Shown here piece after piece: positions 32,765 to 45,476 of a stretch of 64,000 nt of DNA (position 1 is the stretch's first letter; every line of letters starts with the position of its first letter). The stretch is taken from the NCBI RefSeq assembly GCF_003086295.3, contig NC_092039.1, positions 72,559,649-72,623,648 on the forward strand, read 5' to 3'. Both the position numbers and the translations under genes were made by a program. The notes below the pieces were generated by a model. It was not told the DNA's origin and did no database searches. It saw nothing but the letters and a program-made list of their open reading frames with translations. This stretch comes from Arachis hypogaea. Taxonomy: Eukaryota; Streptophyta; Magnoliopsida; Fabales; Fabaceae.

Positions 32765-34507
32765 TGATGAGCGGATAATTTATACGCTTTTTGGCATTAT
32801 TTTTAGATAGTTTTTAGTCGGATCTAGCTACTTTTTAGTATATTTTTATTAGTTTTTAAGCAAAATTCACATTTCTGGATTTTACTATGAGTTTGTGTGT
32901 TTTTCTATGATTTCAGATATTTTCTGGCTGAAATTGAGGGACCTGAGCAAAAATTTGATTCAGAGGTTGAAGAAGGACTGCAGATGCTGTTGGATTCTGA
33001 CCTCCCTGCACTCGAAATAGATTTTTTGGAGCTACAGAAACCAAATGGCACGCTCTTAGTTGCGTTGGAAGGTAGACATCCAGGGCTTTCCAGCAATATA
33101 TAATAGTCCATACTTTGCCTGAGTTTAGACGACGCAAACTGGCGTTCAACGCTAGCTTTCTGCCATATTCTGGCGTTAAACGCCAGAAACAAGTTGCAAG
33201 CTAGAGTCAAATGCCATAAACAAGTTACAAACTGGCATTTAACTCTACAGAAGGCCTCTACATGTGAAAGCTTCAATGCTCAGCTCAAGCACACACCAAG
33301 TGGGCGTGGAAGTGGATTTCTGCATCATTTACTTATTTCTGTAACCCTAATAACTAGTTTAGTATAAATAGAACTTTTTACTATTGTACTAGGGGTCTTT
33401 TTCCCTAATTTTTGAATTCATATGCCATTTGGGGAGGCTGGCCATTCGGCCATGCCTAGACCTTGTTCTTATGTAAACGGTGGAGTTTCTACACACCAAA
33501 GATTAAGGTGTAGAGCTCTGCTGTTCCTCGAGTATTAATGCAAAGCACTATTGTTCTTCTATTCAATTCAAGCTTTTTCTTATTCTAAGATATTCATTTG
33601 CACACAAGAACATGATGAATGTGATGATTATGTGACATTCATCACCATTCTCACTTATGAACGCGTGATTGACAACCACTTCCGTTCTACATGAAAACAA
33701 GCTTGAATGTATATCTCTTGGGTTTCTAATCAACGATTCACATCGACTCCCCTCTGACAATGGAGCATCTAAATCCAAGATTAGAATCTTCATGGTATAG
33801 GCTAGAATCCATTGGCAGCATTCTTGAGATTCAGAAAGTCTATACCTTGGCTGTGGTATTCCGAGTAGGATCTAGGATGGGATGACTGTGACGAGCTTCA
33901 AACTCGTGACTGTAGGGCGTAGTGACAGATGCAAAAGGATAGTAAATCCTACTCCTACACAATCGAGAACCAATAGTTGATTAGCCATACGATATCTGTG
34001 CATGGTATTTTTCATCCGAGATGAGAAATTTGACAGTTGATTAGCCGTACAGAAACCGTAGAGGACCATTTTCACTAAGAGGATGGAAAGTAGCCATTGA
34101 CAACGGTGACACCCAACATACAGCTTGCCATATAAAGGAGTATGAAGGATTGGATGAAGGCAATAGGAAAGCAGAGATTCAGAAGGAACAATGCATCTCC
34201 ATACGCTTATCTGAAATTCCCACCAATGAATTACATAAGTATCTCTATCTTTATTTTATGCTTATTTATCTTTTAATTATCAAAACTCTATAACCATTTG
34301 AATCCGCCTGACTGAGATTTACAAGATGACCATAGCTTGTTTCAAGCCGACAATTTCCGTGGGATCGACCCTAACTCAGATAAGGTTTATTACTTGGACA
34401 ACCCAATGCACTTGCTAGTTAGTTGTGCGAAGTTGTGAAAAAGAGTTGAGAATACAATTGTGCATACCAAGTTATTGGCGCCATTGAGATCATAATTTCA
34501 TGCACCA
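32765..34507 (+). repeat. 3' LTR of E (1743 bp)
   Basis: It runs from TGATGAGCGG to CATGCACCA and is followed by the ATATG duplication. It keeps an intact palindrome TGGCGTTAAACGCCA (33171-33185). Confidence 0.92.
33363..33370 (+). promoter_or_regulatory. TATA box, 3' LTR of E
   Basis: TATAAATA, homologous to 21887. Confidence 0.6.
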
Positions 34508-34512
34508 ATATG

Positions 34513-36612
34513 TAAAGTTCTTGAAAGAGCTTATCAATAAAAAGAGAAGTTGGCAAGAGAAGGAGACATTGCTTCTCACAGAAGAATGTAGTGCCGTGAT
34601 TCAAGGGGATATTCCACCAAAGCTTAAAGATCCAGGGAGTTTTGTAGTTTCATGTACCATAGGCAAGATGGCCTTAGACAAATCTCTCTGTGATCTTGGT
34701 GCTAGTATCAATTTGATGCCCTTATCAATGATGAGAAAGCTTACCATAGAGGAACTCAAACCTACCAGGATGTCTTTGGTGATGGCTGACAGATCAATCA
34801 AGACACCTAATGGCATTGTGGAAAACTTATTGGTGAAGGTTGAAAAGTTTATCTTCCATGCAGACTTTGTGATTTTAGATACAGAAGAGGAACGAAATAA
34901 GTCAATCATCCTGGGAAGGCCATTTCTAGCCACAACAAGAGCTATTATTGATGTGGATAAGGGAGAAATGATCTTTAGAGTGCACAATGAGCAAATGGTC
35001 ATCAATGTTTTCAAAGCAATGCAACACCCCCCTGAGCAAGAAGATTACATGAGAGTAGATATGATACAGAGTTTGGTGGAGGAAATGTTGGAAGCCAACC
35101 ATCATGAACAACAAAAAGAAGGAAGGGAAGAAGATCAGGGAACAAGGGAAGCACAAGTAGCTAAAATTTCCATTGAAAAAGAGGTGAAACAAGACAAGAA
35201 GGAAAAAGTGCCAAAACAAGAATTGAAGCCTCACCCTATTCATCTCAAATATGCATTCCTTGGCACAGCAGATAGCTTTCCAGTGATCATCAACTCTTCC
35301 TTGATTGAAGAAGAAGAAGGAAAGCTCCTCAATGTACTAAAGGCTCACAAAGATGCATTAGGATGGACCATTGATGACTTGAAGGGTATTAGACCTGCAG
35401 TTTGTATGCATAAGATCCTTTTGGAAGACAATTCCAAACCAGTGGTTCAACCTCAAAGGAGGCTAAATCCCATAATGAAGGAAGTTGTCCAGAAGGAAGT
35501 AATGAAGTTATAGAATGCAGGGATTATCTATCCTATCTCTGACAACTCATGGATAAGGCCAGTTCAAGTGGTACCAAAGAAAGGTGGGATGACAGTTGTT
35601 GTTAATGAGAAGAATGAGCTCATTCCCACAAGAATTGTGACGGGATGTAGAATGTGTATTGACTATAGGAGGCTGAATGATGCCACACGCAAAGATCACT
35701 TTTCTCTCCCCTTCATTGACCAAATGCTTGAGAGGCTAGCTGGTCTTGCGTACTACTGCTTCCTTGATGGACATTCTGGCTACAATCAAATAGTGGTTGA
35801 CCCCATGGATCAAGAGAAGACATCCTTCACCTGTCCCTTTGGAGTTTTTACATACAGAAGGATGCCATTTGGATTGTGTAATGCTCCGGCAACATTTCAA
35901 AGATGCATGCTATCAATCTTCTCAGATATGGTAGAAAAATTTATTGAAGTTTTCATGGATGACTTCTCTGTTTTTGGTAACACTTTTAATGCTTGCTTGC
36001 ATCACCTTATCCTTGTCTTGAAACGGTGCCAAGAAACTAATTTAGTTTTAAATTGGGAGAAATGCCATTTTATGGTGCCTGAAGGGATTGTTCTTGGTCA
36101 CAAAGTTTCAAGAAAAGGGATAGAAGTTGACAAGGCAAAGGTAGAAATCATAGAGAAACTTTCCCCACCAACTAATGTGAAAGCTGTTAGAAGTTTCTTA
36201 GGACATGTTGGATTTTATAGAAGATTTATCAAGGATTTCTCAAAAATAGCCAAACCATTAAGCAATTTGTTGATGGTTGATAATCCTTTTGTTTTTTATG
36301 AAAGCTGCCAGCATGCCTTTGACACTTTAAAAACCAGACTCACCACTACACCAATCATCAAACCCCCAGATTGGGGATCACCCTTTGAACTCATGTGTGA
36401 TGCAAGTGACATTGTAATTGGTGTTGTGTTGGGATAAAGGATGGGGAACTTGCATCATGTCATCTATTATGCAAGAAAAGTATTGAATGAAGCTCAAAAA
36501 AATTACACCACAACAGAGAATGAATTGTTGGCTATGGTTTATGCATTTGACAAGTTTAGATAATACTTGATTGGTACCAAAATTGTAGTTTATACTGACC
36601 ATGCTGCCTTAA
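34513..36612 (+). pseudogene. Protease, reverse transcriptase and RNase H of element D, broken
   Basis: The frame continues from gag after element E (VKFLKELINKKR). Protease: SLCDLGASINLMPLS, catalytic Asp at 34692, then IILGRPFLATTRAIIDV. RT follows a charged linker: PVVQPQRRLNP, CRMCIDYRRLN, YRRMPFGLCNAPATFQRCM and the active-site FMDD at 35952-35963. RNase H begins about 36360 (FELMCDASD). One TAG (35511) lies between protease and RT. A TAA at 36436, a TAA near 36560 and a frameshift near 36612 break RNase H. Apart from these the polyprotein is well preserved. RT and RNase H copy the element RNA into DNA inside particles. Confidence 0.92.
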
Positions 36613-36616
36613 GTAT

Positions 36617-38106
36617 TTGATGTCAAAACATGATGCTAAACCAAGACTTATCCGATGGATATTGCTTCTACAAGAGTTTGACATTGAAATAAAAGACAGG
36701 AAGGGTAGTGAAAACCAAGTTGCTGATCATCTATCAAGATTGCCACAAGAAACAATCCAAGAAGCCTCACATCCAGTGAATGAAAGCTTCCCAGATGAAC
36801 ACCTTTTGCAGATTCAACAAGCCCCTTGGTTTGCAGACATTGCAAACTATAAGGTTGGAAAGAAGATTCCCAAGGAATTCACCAAGCAACAAGTGAAAAA
36901 GCTACTTAATAAAGCAAAGAAATTTCTATGGGATGAACCATTTTTATTCAGAAGATGTTCAGATGGGATGATAAGGAAATGTGTTCCTGAAGGTGAGATG
37001 AGAAGCATATTGTGGCACTGTCATGGTTCAGCCTATGGTGGACATTTTGGGCCAGAAAGAACAGCAGCCAAGGTACTTCAAAGTGGATTTTATTGGCTTA
37101 CAATATTTAAAGATGCTAGACAGATTTTTCATCAGTGCAATGAGTGCCAAAGGGGTGGAGGATTAACATAAAGAAGTGAGATGCCTCAGAACTATATCTT
37201 GGAGGTAGAACTCTTTGATTTATGGGGCATTGACTTCATGGGCCCTTTTCCTCTTTCATACTCTTTCAAATACATAGTTGTAGTAGTGAAATATGTCTCA
37301 AAGTGGGTAGAAGCTATAGCCACAACCACATGTGATGCACAAGTAGTTGTCCTTCAATTCTTAAAGAAGCACATATTCACTAGGTATGGAGTACCTAAGG
37401 GTCTAGTTAGTGATGGTGGCAGCCATTTCTGCAATAAGCAGATGGAGAAACTACTCCACAAATATGGGGTGATGCACAAAGTAGCCATACCATATCACCC
37501 ACAGACCAATGGCCAAGCAGAGCTTGCTAATAGGGAGTTGAAGAGGATTTTGGAGAAGACTGTGGGAGCCACCAGGAAAGATTGGGCCAGGAAGCTAGAA
37601 GATGCACTCTGGACATATAGGAAAACATTCAAAACTCCTATTGGGAAGTCCCCTTTTCAGCTGTTATATGGTAAGTCTTGTCACCTCCCTATAGAGCTTG
37701 AACATAAAGCTTTTTGGGCCACTAAACTTCTCAACCTTGATTCTCAAGCAACAGGGGAGAAGAGGCTACTACAACTAAATGAGTTGGATGACTTTAGGCT
37801 AGAAGCTTATGAAAGTGCCAAGATATACAAAGAAAAAGCTAAGAGGTGGCATGACAAGAAGATTGCAAAGAAGGAGTTCATCCAAGACAGCAAGTACTCT
37901 TATATAACTCCAGGCTTAAGGTTTTCCCTGGTAAGCTCAAATCCAAATGGACTGGCCCATACTTGGTGACAAAGATTTTTCCTTATCGAAGCCTTGAATT
38001 GCTAGATGAAGCAACAAATAGTCATTTCACAGCAAATGGTCACAGGGCAAAGCATTACTTGGGAGGCCAATGGGACAAAGAAAAGGATGTCCAGAACCTT
38101 AATTAA
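36617..38106 (+). pseudogene. RNase H end and integrase of element D, broken
   Basis: The segment opens with the end of RNase H ([20 protein letters not shown]). An HHCC zinc site follows ([13 protein letters not shown] through CNECQRGG, about 37010-37160), and then one in-frame TAA (37169). The catalytic core has Asp in [10 protein letters not shown] (about 37213), Asp in [10 protein letters not shown] (about 37410) and Glu in [10 protein letters not shown] (about 37518). A frameshift near 37890 precedes the C-terminal part ([20 protein letters not shown]), which ends at the TAA of 38104-38106. Integrase would join the DNA copy to the genome. Confidence 0.92.
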
Positions 38107-38120
38107 GAAAGAATGAAAGA

Positions 38121-38168
38121 TGTCAAGCTAATGACAATAAAGAAGCGCTTGTTGGGAGGCAACCCAAC
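38121..38168 (+). ncRNA. Double hairpin of element D
   Basis: TGTCA-AGCTAA-TGACA (38121-38136) and GTTGGG-AGGCAA-CCCAAC (38151-38168), only 14 bases after the end of pol. Confidence 0.7.
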
Positions 38169-39654
38169 CTGAGGTAGTTTTCTTTTTCAGCCATTTCAAT
38201 AAAACGGTTAATTAGTTTTATCTATAGTGCAAGGAGCTAAGTTTGGTGTTGCACACCAAAATAATTTAATTTAAGGGAGAATGAAGGATGCTAAGTTTGG
38301 TGTTCCACCAAAAATCTCATTTGAAACATATTCTCATCTTCTGCATAAAGGTTTACTAGCTCTAAGCAAGCAGACAAACTATTTAACCATTGCCTGATTC
38401 TAGTTTAGCTTTATAACCTTTAGTAAAGACAAAAGAATTTATAAATGGTTAGCTTGTTGCATCAGAAACATTGGCAAGGAATTAAGTTTGGTGTTCCCAC
38501 ACCAAAGTAAGTCTGAAAGCCATACTCAATTCATGCATACTAACCATTTGCTTAAGGGCTTGAGAAGCAAGCAACTTTTGAGGATTATGCAGGAAAATAG
38601 CCAATAATTGAAGACAGTCTGCATTATAACTCAAAAAGAGACACAACAGAAGGAAGAATGAAAAGCTGCAACCCAAAAGGTTGTATTTGCATCTAATCCC
38701 TGTTGCTGAGAAATATTTTAAAAAAATTAGGAATCCCTATATGTCTAGCTAAAGTGTTCATTTAGTTGTAAGTGGAAATACTTGCCATGAATGCTGATCT
38801 GCATAATGCTTGTCATCCATCATTAGCTTGAATTTTGTTTTATTTCCTTGCTGTTTGAAAAAAAGGAAAAGGTCTAAAATAGAAAGTGAATGTCCAGTGT
38901 TGTAGAAATGTGAATGAAAGTTAGTAGTGGTATTTGCTTGATTTAATGAATAGCTCATAAAATAAATGCTGCATAATAACATGATTCCTTAAAGTATGAA
39001 CTAGCTTGCTGTTACAAAATCTGCTATTAATGAAATTCCCTTGAGAAAGAATCAAAACAAAAAAAAAGAAAAGAAAGAGAAAAGCCAAGAATTTGCAAAG
39101 AAACAAACAATAAGGCTAGACACCAATAGCTTGGACCCTAGGACATATGCCTGTGGTGTTTGTGTACTAGGATATGCTTGGACAAGTAAGTTAGGAGGAG
39201 TATTTTGAAACTTGGCCACTTAGATCAACTGATTTGGGATTGCCAACTGAAAGTCCACTATCAAGAGTAACCTAGCTACAAAACACTTAGTGATCCAAAG
39301 AGATGCTAGGCATCAATGCTCCTAGGAAGAAAATGTGAGCCATGTGTATGTGGTGAAGAGATGTTGAGTAAAACAAAGCCAAAGGCTATTGCAATATTTG
39401 CCACCAAGCTTTCAATGAGTAATAAGCTCTCTAAGCAAAATAAGAGAGGAAAAGTTAGCAAGGGATCAAGCAAATGCAAAGCATTGTAGCAGCAATCTTA
39501 CTGAACCTTTGGGGAAAACATTTTCTATATAGCAGCAAGTAATAAATGAGCTACCATTGATCTGCATAAAACTCCATGAACCAAGTTCAATTATCTGCTA
39601 AATAATGACATGCATACTTCTTTGTTTCATTTCATCTTCTCTTATGTTTAGTGC
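38169..39654 (+). other. Element D 3' untranslated region
   Basis: Non-coding. AAGTTTGGTGTT words lie at about 38240, 38290 and 38483, two of them followed by CACACCAAA or CCACCAAA that can pair back with the word. A form of the shared 3' UTR module is at about 39140-39240. No gene is supported. Confidence 0.6.
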
Positions 39655-39690
39655 TTGCTTGGGGACAAGCAAGGTTTAAGTTTGGTGTTG
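39655..39690 (+). promoter_or_regulatory. Pre-LTR hairpin and primer tract of D
   Basis: TTGCTTG-GGGA-CAAGCAA (39655-39672), then TTTAAGTTTGGTGTTG, then the LTR at 39691. Confidence 0.75.
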
Positions 39691-41711
39691 TGATGAAAAG
39701 TCATCTTATGCTAGCTTTTCAAGCAATTTTCACTTGTTTCATTAGGTTTTATAGACTTTCTTGCATTGTAAGTAAGTGGTTTGGAGTGGAATTGTATGGT
39801 TTTGTTGAATCAATCAACCATCCTTTATTTGACACTAAATCATGAGGTTTAAGCTAAAATTAATTGGGTTTTGAATGATTTACAAACCTTGTGAATTTGG
39901 TGATACTTTGATTAGTTGTTTTGATTACTTGTAGGTGAAAAAGAGAAAGAAACAAGGAAAGCGTGGCCTAAAGAAGAAGAAAAGCGTGGCCTATGGAAGA
40001 AGGAAAGAGTGGCACATCAAAGGAGAAGTTATAGCACTCTCTCAAAGAGCTCAGCGCTCTCTGTGAGAGCCCTACTCAAGGCCAAGGAAGCAAAGCAAGG
40101 AATGCTGTGCTCTCCTTGTTAACCGAGAACCAAAGAAGCAAGGCAAAAATTACAATGCTCGATTAACACAGTTAACTTTATCGGGCTCCATCCAAAGTAA
40201 ATCCAAGGTACAATGTTTACTAGTGAAGGCCACAAGGTTCGAACTCATGAGCCAAGGGACCAAGAGAAGTGCTCCTTGCAAGGAAAATAAGCAAAAATTG
40301 GCTAAAATGCATTCACAGGGGTTTGAACCAAGGAGCTGAGGAGCACTACCTTGGGTTATTCTCCAAAATTGGAGCTGAAGTGCTCCCAGCAAGCCTCGAA
40401 GGGAGGCTCCCATCTCAAGCAAAGAGCGCTCAGCTCTCCCCACTCATCGAGCACTGTTGACACGGACAAGGGGCTGGGAGCACAACAAACTTAGCAATTT
40501 GACACGGCCAAAGGAGCTTGGTGCGCAAGATTTGGCAAGGCTTGGATGCTGCGCTGTTGCCATTAACCGAGCGCTACCTTGATGCATGTCCAAGGAGCTT
40601 GTCACAGAAAATTTGAAGGCCAAGGCAAGGGGGATGCTGTATTCACTCCACCAACCGAGCATTGCCCTGGGAGTGTGACCCATGGTCCAAATTCAACTAA
40701 AAATTCAATTTAATTCAATTCTTAACCAAATTAAAAAGCCCACTCCAAATTCTAAAATCCAAAAATAGGAAGTGTATAAATAGAAGTTAGTTTGATTTAG
40801 AAAAAAACTTTTCTTTACCTTTTCTTACCTTTTAGGATTTTTAGACACTTTTAATTTTCATTAGAGAGCTGAATTTGAGATTTGAGCTTTAGGTTTGGGA
40901 ATTGGAAGAGAGAATTGAGTTATCTTCTTCTTTGTTCTTACTTCTACACTCTTCATTCTTTGTTTTGAATCTTGGATTGAGAATTGTAGGAATTCTGTTT
41001 CATTCTTGATCTGAGATCTTTTTTTGTTTACTTTCTGCAAAATTTCAACTAATTGTGATTTGGATCTAAGTTTCCTTTACTATTTTCATCTCTACTTCTT
41101 CTGCAATTGTTCTTTGTTGGATCAAGGAAGGAATTGAGATCTATACTTGTTCTCTAGTCTCATTCAACCCCTAAGATCTTCAACTTCTCTCTTAGTTATT
41201 GCAATTGAACTGAATTTGCCTTCTATTTTGCTTCTTCAAGCAATTCTTCTTTTCTGTTTAGATCTACTGCATTTTAATTCACCCTTCACTTCTCTGTTGA
41301 TTGTCATTTACTTTCTCTTGTTTAATTTCTGAAATCCCAGCTCCCAAAGCCCTTTGTGATTCAAGCAATTTATATTTCTTGCACTCTAAGCTTCAGCTAT
41401 TTACATTTCTTGCAATCTAAGCTTCTGTCATTTATATTACTTGCACTTTAAGATTCAACTTCTTTACTTCCTTTGCCCTTTAATTTACAGTCAATTATCT
41501 CTCTCCCTTTAAATTTCATGCAATTTAGCTTCTGTTGGATACAAATCACTCAAATCAACACTTATTTGCTTGACCAAATCAACCACCTAACTAAAATTGC
41601 TCAATCCTTCAATCCCTGTGGGATTGACCTCACTCATGTGAGTAATTACTACTTGATGCGACTTGGTACATTTGCCGGTGAGTTTTGTATTGGATCGCTT
41701 TCCACACATCA
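39691..41711 (+). repeat. 3' LTR of D (2021 bp)
   Basis: It starts TGATGAAAAGTCATC and ends CCACACATCA. It is followed by the AAGAG duplication. Confidence 0.92.
40775..40782 (+). promoter_or_regulatory. TATA box, 3' LTR of D
   Basis: TATAAATA, homologous to 18269. Confidence 0.6.
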
Positions 41712-41716
41712 AAGAG

Positions 41717-43122
41717 TGAAAAAATGTTTTTTAGGCCCTTAAATTACTAAATTTAATTCACCATCCTCCCATTCGATGCCTTGATATATTTGTTAAGTGA
41801 TTTCAGATTTAGAAGGCAAAGATTGGATTGAGTGAATGAAGAAAAAGTATGTAAAAATGGAGAACTCACGAAGAAATGAAGGAATTGCTAAGCTGTCAAT
41901 CCTAACCGCTTCATACTAAATCAATTAACTTGAGCTACAGAGATCCAAATGAGGCGGTTCTAGTTGCGTTGGAAAGCTAACATCCGGGGCTTTAAAATGA
42001 TATAAAATTTGCCATAGTTGCCTAGCATTTAGGTGATGCGCACGCATCGCCCATGCGTGCACGTCGCAGGATCAGTGTGGGCCATTTTTAGCAACTCGTG
42101 GCTAGTGATTTCTAGCTCATTTTGGGCCCAATCTAATTCATTTCTGATGCTATTGAACCCAAGGATTGAAGGGGGATGAACCAAGTAGTGTTAGTTTTAA
42201 GTTTTCATCATGTTTTAGGTTAGAATTCTAGAGAGAGAAGCTCTCTCTTCTCTCTAGAAATTAGGCTAGGTTTAGATTAGGGTTTTCTTAGATCTAGGTT
42301 TTAAATGTTGATTTCATTTACTTTCCTTCTCAATTTCTTATTGCTACATCTTTGCTTTCTTAGTTTTATTTGTTATTTCCTTTTTTTTGTTGTTTTTTTA
42401 GCACTCTTGTTTCTTTTCATTTCCTTTAATGCAATTTATGTTTTATGTTTCTTATTGTTTAATTGCCTTGTTATTGTTAATTTCTTGCTTTTGGTAGTTG
42501 TTAGAATTTACATTTCTTGTCATTTTATTATACTTTCTTTTTATGCCTTCCATGTATTTGATAAAATGCTTGGTTGGATTTTAGAGTAGATTTTTGTGTT
42601 CTTGGCTTGGGATGGTAACTTAGGTGAACTTGAGCTGCTAATGTCCAAGTGATTGATGATTGGTATCCATTGACTCTAGCTTTCACTAATTCAATTAGTG
42701 AGTGGCTAGGACTTATGGATTGGGATTGATGTAGCTCATTTGACTTTCCTCCACTTGTTAGAGAATGACTTAATGAGATTGATCCTTGTAATTATCATGT
42801 TGTGGTTAGTAACAAGGATAAAGATCCTTAACCATCAACCTTTGCCAAGGCCTTTTTATTATTTGAGTTTCCTTTACTTTATTGCCATTTACTTTTCATA
42901 TCCCTTATTCAAAACCCAAAATATACAACCCATAACCAATAACATCCACACTTCCCTACAATTCCTTGAGAGAGGACTCAAGGTTTAAATACTTCGGTTA
43001 TTTTTTGGGGTTTGTACTTGTGGCAAACAAAATTTTGATTGAGGATTGTTTGTTGGTTTAGAACTATACTTGCAACGAGATTTCATTTGAGAAATTCTAT
43101 ACCAACAATTATCTCCTCATCA
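41717..43122 (+). repeat. 5' LTR of F, right piece
   Basis: It continues 17065-17185 after the AAGAG duplication. The block ATTCGATGCCTTGAT at about 41774 matches LTR C. It ends CTCCTCATCA, followed by the primer site. The total LTR length without D is about 1527 bp. Confidence 0.85.
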
Positions 43123-43124
43123 AA

Positions 43125-43142
43125 TGGCACCGTTGCCAGAGA
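43125..43142 (+). other. Primer-binding site of F (tRNA-Asp type)
   Basis: TGGCACCGTTGCCAGAGA lies two bases after the LTR. Three mismatches to the tRNA-Asp complement. Confidence 0.75.
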
Positions 43143-43281
43143 ATTGCAAATGTGTGCCTTGTTAGTGGTTATTGTATATATGTGAATATTGTGAATATGC
43201 TTCTTTGTTAGTTGTTGCTAGTTTTAGTAGTTTGCTTTCATTATTTCTTGCTAGCTTTTGATTTTATTTTGTCTTTTCACT

Positions 43282-44066
43282 ATGAATTCTCATCACCTTG
43301 GCTATAAGTTTGGTTGCAACTATGTTTTAGGAAATAAGAATTTCAATGAGAACATGCATCAAGGATGGGACAACCACAGGTGGGAGAAGCCTCAAGCTTA
43401 TGGACAACCTTCTTGGCAACAACCTCTTCCAATCTCCTATAGGTATAATTCAACTTCTAATGCATATCTATCTAATGGATGTGGTGATCCACATTGTGGT
43501 TGTCAACAACCACCACTATATGCCCATGAATCTTATCTTCAACATAGCCCTCAACCATACTCACAAGCCCCCCTTCTACCAAACACCTTTCTATGACCCT
43601 CATCCATCATATAACTAACCACCTCTACCTCATCCTTGTGACCATTATGTAAGAAAATCCTTAGAGCCACCACAATTCCAATCCGTTTACTCCCAAGAAC
43701 CACCTCAATATACACCACCTCCATATTTCCACCAAGAAGAACAACCTTCCTAATCATGAACCTTTTCTTCCAAATAATGAGCCCTCCTATCCACCCCAAT
43801 CTCTAATGGATGACACCCTTGGCCCTCTTCTTCAAGGGCAAGATGATATGCAAAGGAGCACACTAGAATTTGTGGCTACCTTAACCAATGTAGTAAATAC
43901 TTTGGCCTCCCGATACTCATGCACTCAAAGTACTTCCATGGCCACATGTGAAGAATCAAATGAAGAGCGTAGCATGAAGGAGAGATTGGAAAATCCAGTA
44001 GAGAATGAGGAGTTAGATTTTGTATTGGAATAATTGGAGGAAGCTATGATTGTTGAAGAAGAGGAA
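43282..44066 (+). pseudogene. Unknown ORF of element F, N-terminal part
   Basis: The ATG at 43282 opens MNSHHLGYKFGCNYVLG. The first 100 residues are rich in His, Gln, Pro, Tyr and Asn, with a GDPHCGCQQPP motif. A frame change near 43590 and stops (43616 and near 43752) follow, then an open stretch from 43806 with CTQSTSMATCEESNEERSMK and an acidic end. A TAA near 44031 and then element G at 44067 break it. I do not recognise the family. The layout (Gln/Asn/Pro-rich N-terminus, acidic middle) resembles the ORF of element B in style, not in sequence. Confidence 0.5.
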
Positions 44067-45240
44067 TGGTGGACGAAATTGTGTTTCCTATTTTCTTTCT
44101 ACTTGTAGGATGTATACTCTGAAGGCATTGTTTATTTTCTTCACAATCTCGTTCAACTAACCAGCAAGTGTACTGGGTCGTCCAAGTAATAAACCTTACG
44201 TGAGTAAGGGTCGAATCCACAGAGATTGTTGGTATGAAGCAAACTATGGTCACCTTGCAAATCTCAGTTAGGCAGATTAAAATAGTTTTATGGGTTTTCG
44301 AAAATAGAAATAATGAAAGGGATAAAGATACTTATGTAGATTCATTGGTGGGAATTTCAGATAAGCGGAATGGAGATGCTGTAGAGCTCTCGGACGCCTG
44401 CTCTCCTACTCCTTCTACTCAATCCTTCTTACTCCTTTCCATGGCAAGCTTTGTATAGGGGTTCACCATCAACTGTGGCTACTTTCATTCCTCACGGGGA
44501 AATATCCTGTGCGGCTGTCACTCGCACAGCTAACCAGTCTGGAGGCATCACCCATGGCTGATGGCTACATCCCATCCTCGTAGTGAAAACTATGCTAACG
44601 CACTCTGTCACAGTACGGCTAATCACCGGTTGGTTCCCGCTCCTACTGGAATAGAATCCCTCTTTTGCGTCTGTCACGAACGCCCAGCAGGTTAAAGTTT
44701 GAAGCACGTCACGATCATTCATTACCGGAATCCTACTCGGAACACCACAGACAAGGTTGGACTTTCCGGATTCCCAGGATCCTACTCGGAATACCACAGA
44801 CAAGGTGAGACTTTCCGGATCCTCATAAATGCCGCCATCTATCTAGCTTATACCACGAAGATTCTGTTGGGGAATCTAAGAGATACACATTCAAGCTCTG
44901 TTGCATGTAGAACGTAAGTGGTTGTCAATTACGCGCGTTCATAAGTGAGAATGATAATGAGGGTAATTTTGACTCATAACATTCATCATGTTCTTGGGTA
45001 CGAATGAATATCTTGGAATAAGAATAAGAGAGAATTGAATAAAAGAGAATAGAATTTCATTAATACTTGAGGTACAGCAGAGCTCCACACCCTTAATCTA
45101 TGGTGTGCAGAAACTCCACCGTTGAAAATACATAAGCAAAAGGTTCAGGCATGGCCGAATGGCCAGCCCTCTCCCTGATCAAGTGACCGAATGAAAAGAC
45201 TAAGAATGGTCAAAAGATGTCTAATACAATAGATAAATGT

Positions 45241-45248
45241 CTTATATA
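45241..45248 (-). promoter_or_regulatory. TATA box, 3' LTR of G
   Basis: TATATAAG on the minus strand, at the same offset as in the 5' LTR. Confidence 0.55.
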
Positions 45249-45366
45249 TACTAGACTAGCTTCTAGGGTTTACATAAGTAAGTATTTGATGCATAAATCC
45301 ACTTCCGGGGCCCACTTGGTGTATGCTTGGGCTGAGCTTGATGAATTCACGTGCTAAGGCATTACT

Positions 45367-45476
45367 TGGCGTTAAACTCCAGGTTATGACGTGTTTTGGG
45401 CGTTCAACTCCGGATCATGACGTTTTTCTGGCGTTTAACTTCAGACAGCAGCTTGTACTTGGCGTTCAACGCCAAG
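45367..45476. repeat. 31-bp palindrome array in LTR G
   Basis: Four units start near 45367, 45398, 45428 and 45459. The last, TTGGCGTTCAACGCCAA, is a perfect palindrome. The same array is at +8858 in the other LTR. Confidence 0.75.

Larger units (their letters stand above)
21288..34507 (+). mobile_element. Element E, FIDEL-like non-autonomous element inside D
   Basis: LTRs are 21288-23025 and 32765-34507. The target duplication ATATG lies at 21283-21287 and 34508-34512, between the gag and protease codons of D. The contents are primer site, leader, gag-protease, double hairpin, palindrome array, an ORF2 remnant, 3' UTR and pre-LTR hairpin. No RT or integrase is present. By eye the LTRs differ at about 6% in their first 300 bases. 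E itself received two LTR insertions (27252-31338). Confidence 0.92.
17186..41711 (+). mobile_element. Element D, autonomous-type Ty3/gypsy element, decayed
   Basis: LTRs are 17186-19205 and 39691-41711, flanked by AAGAG on both sides (17181-17185 and 41712-41716). Without the inserted E, D is about 11.3 kb. The order is LTR, tRNA-Asp primer site, gag, protease, RT, RNase H, integrase, double hairpin, 1.5-kb 3' UTR, pre-LTR hairpin, LTR. The domain order is that of Ty3/gypsy. The LTRs differ by several percent by eye and every gene is broken, so it is now inactive. Confidence 0.92.

Noticed and set aside
44234..44803. Identical open frames at 44234-44803 and 53092-53661
   Set aside because: They lie inside the two LTRs of G and are identical because the LTRs are. 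One lies antisense to the other and neither matches an element protein.
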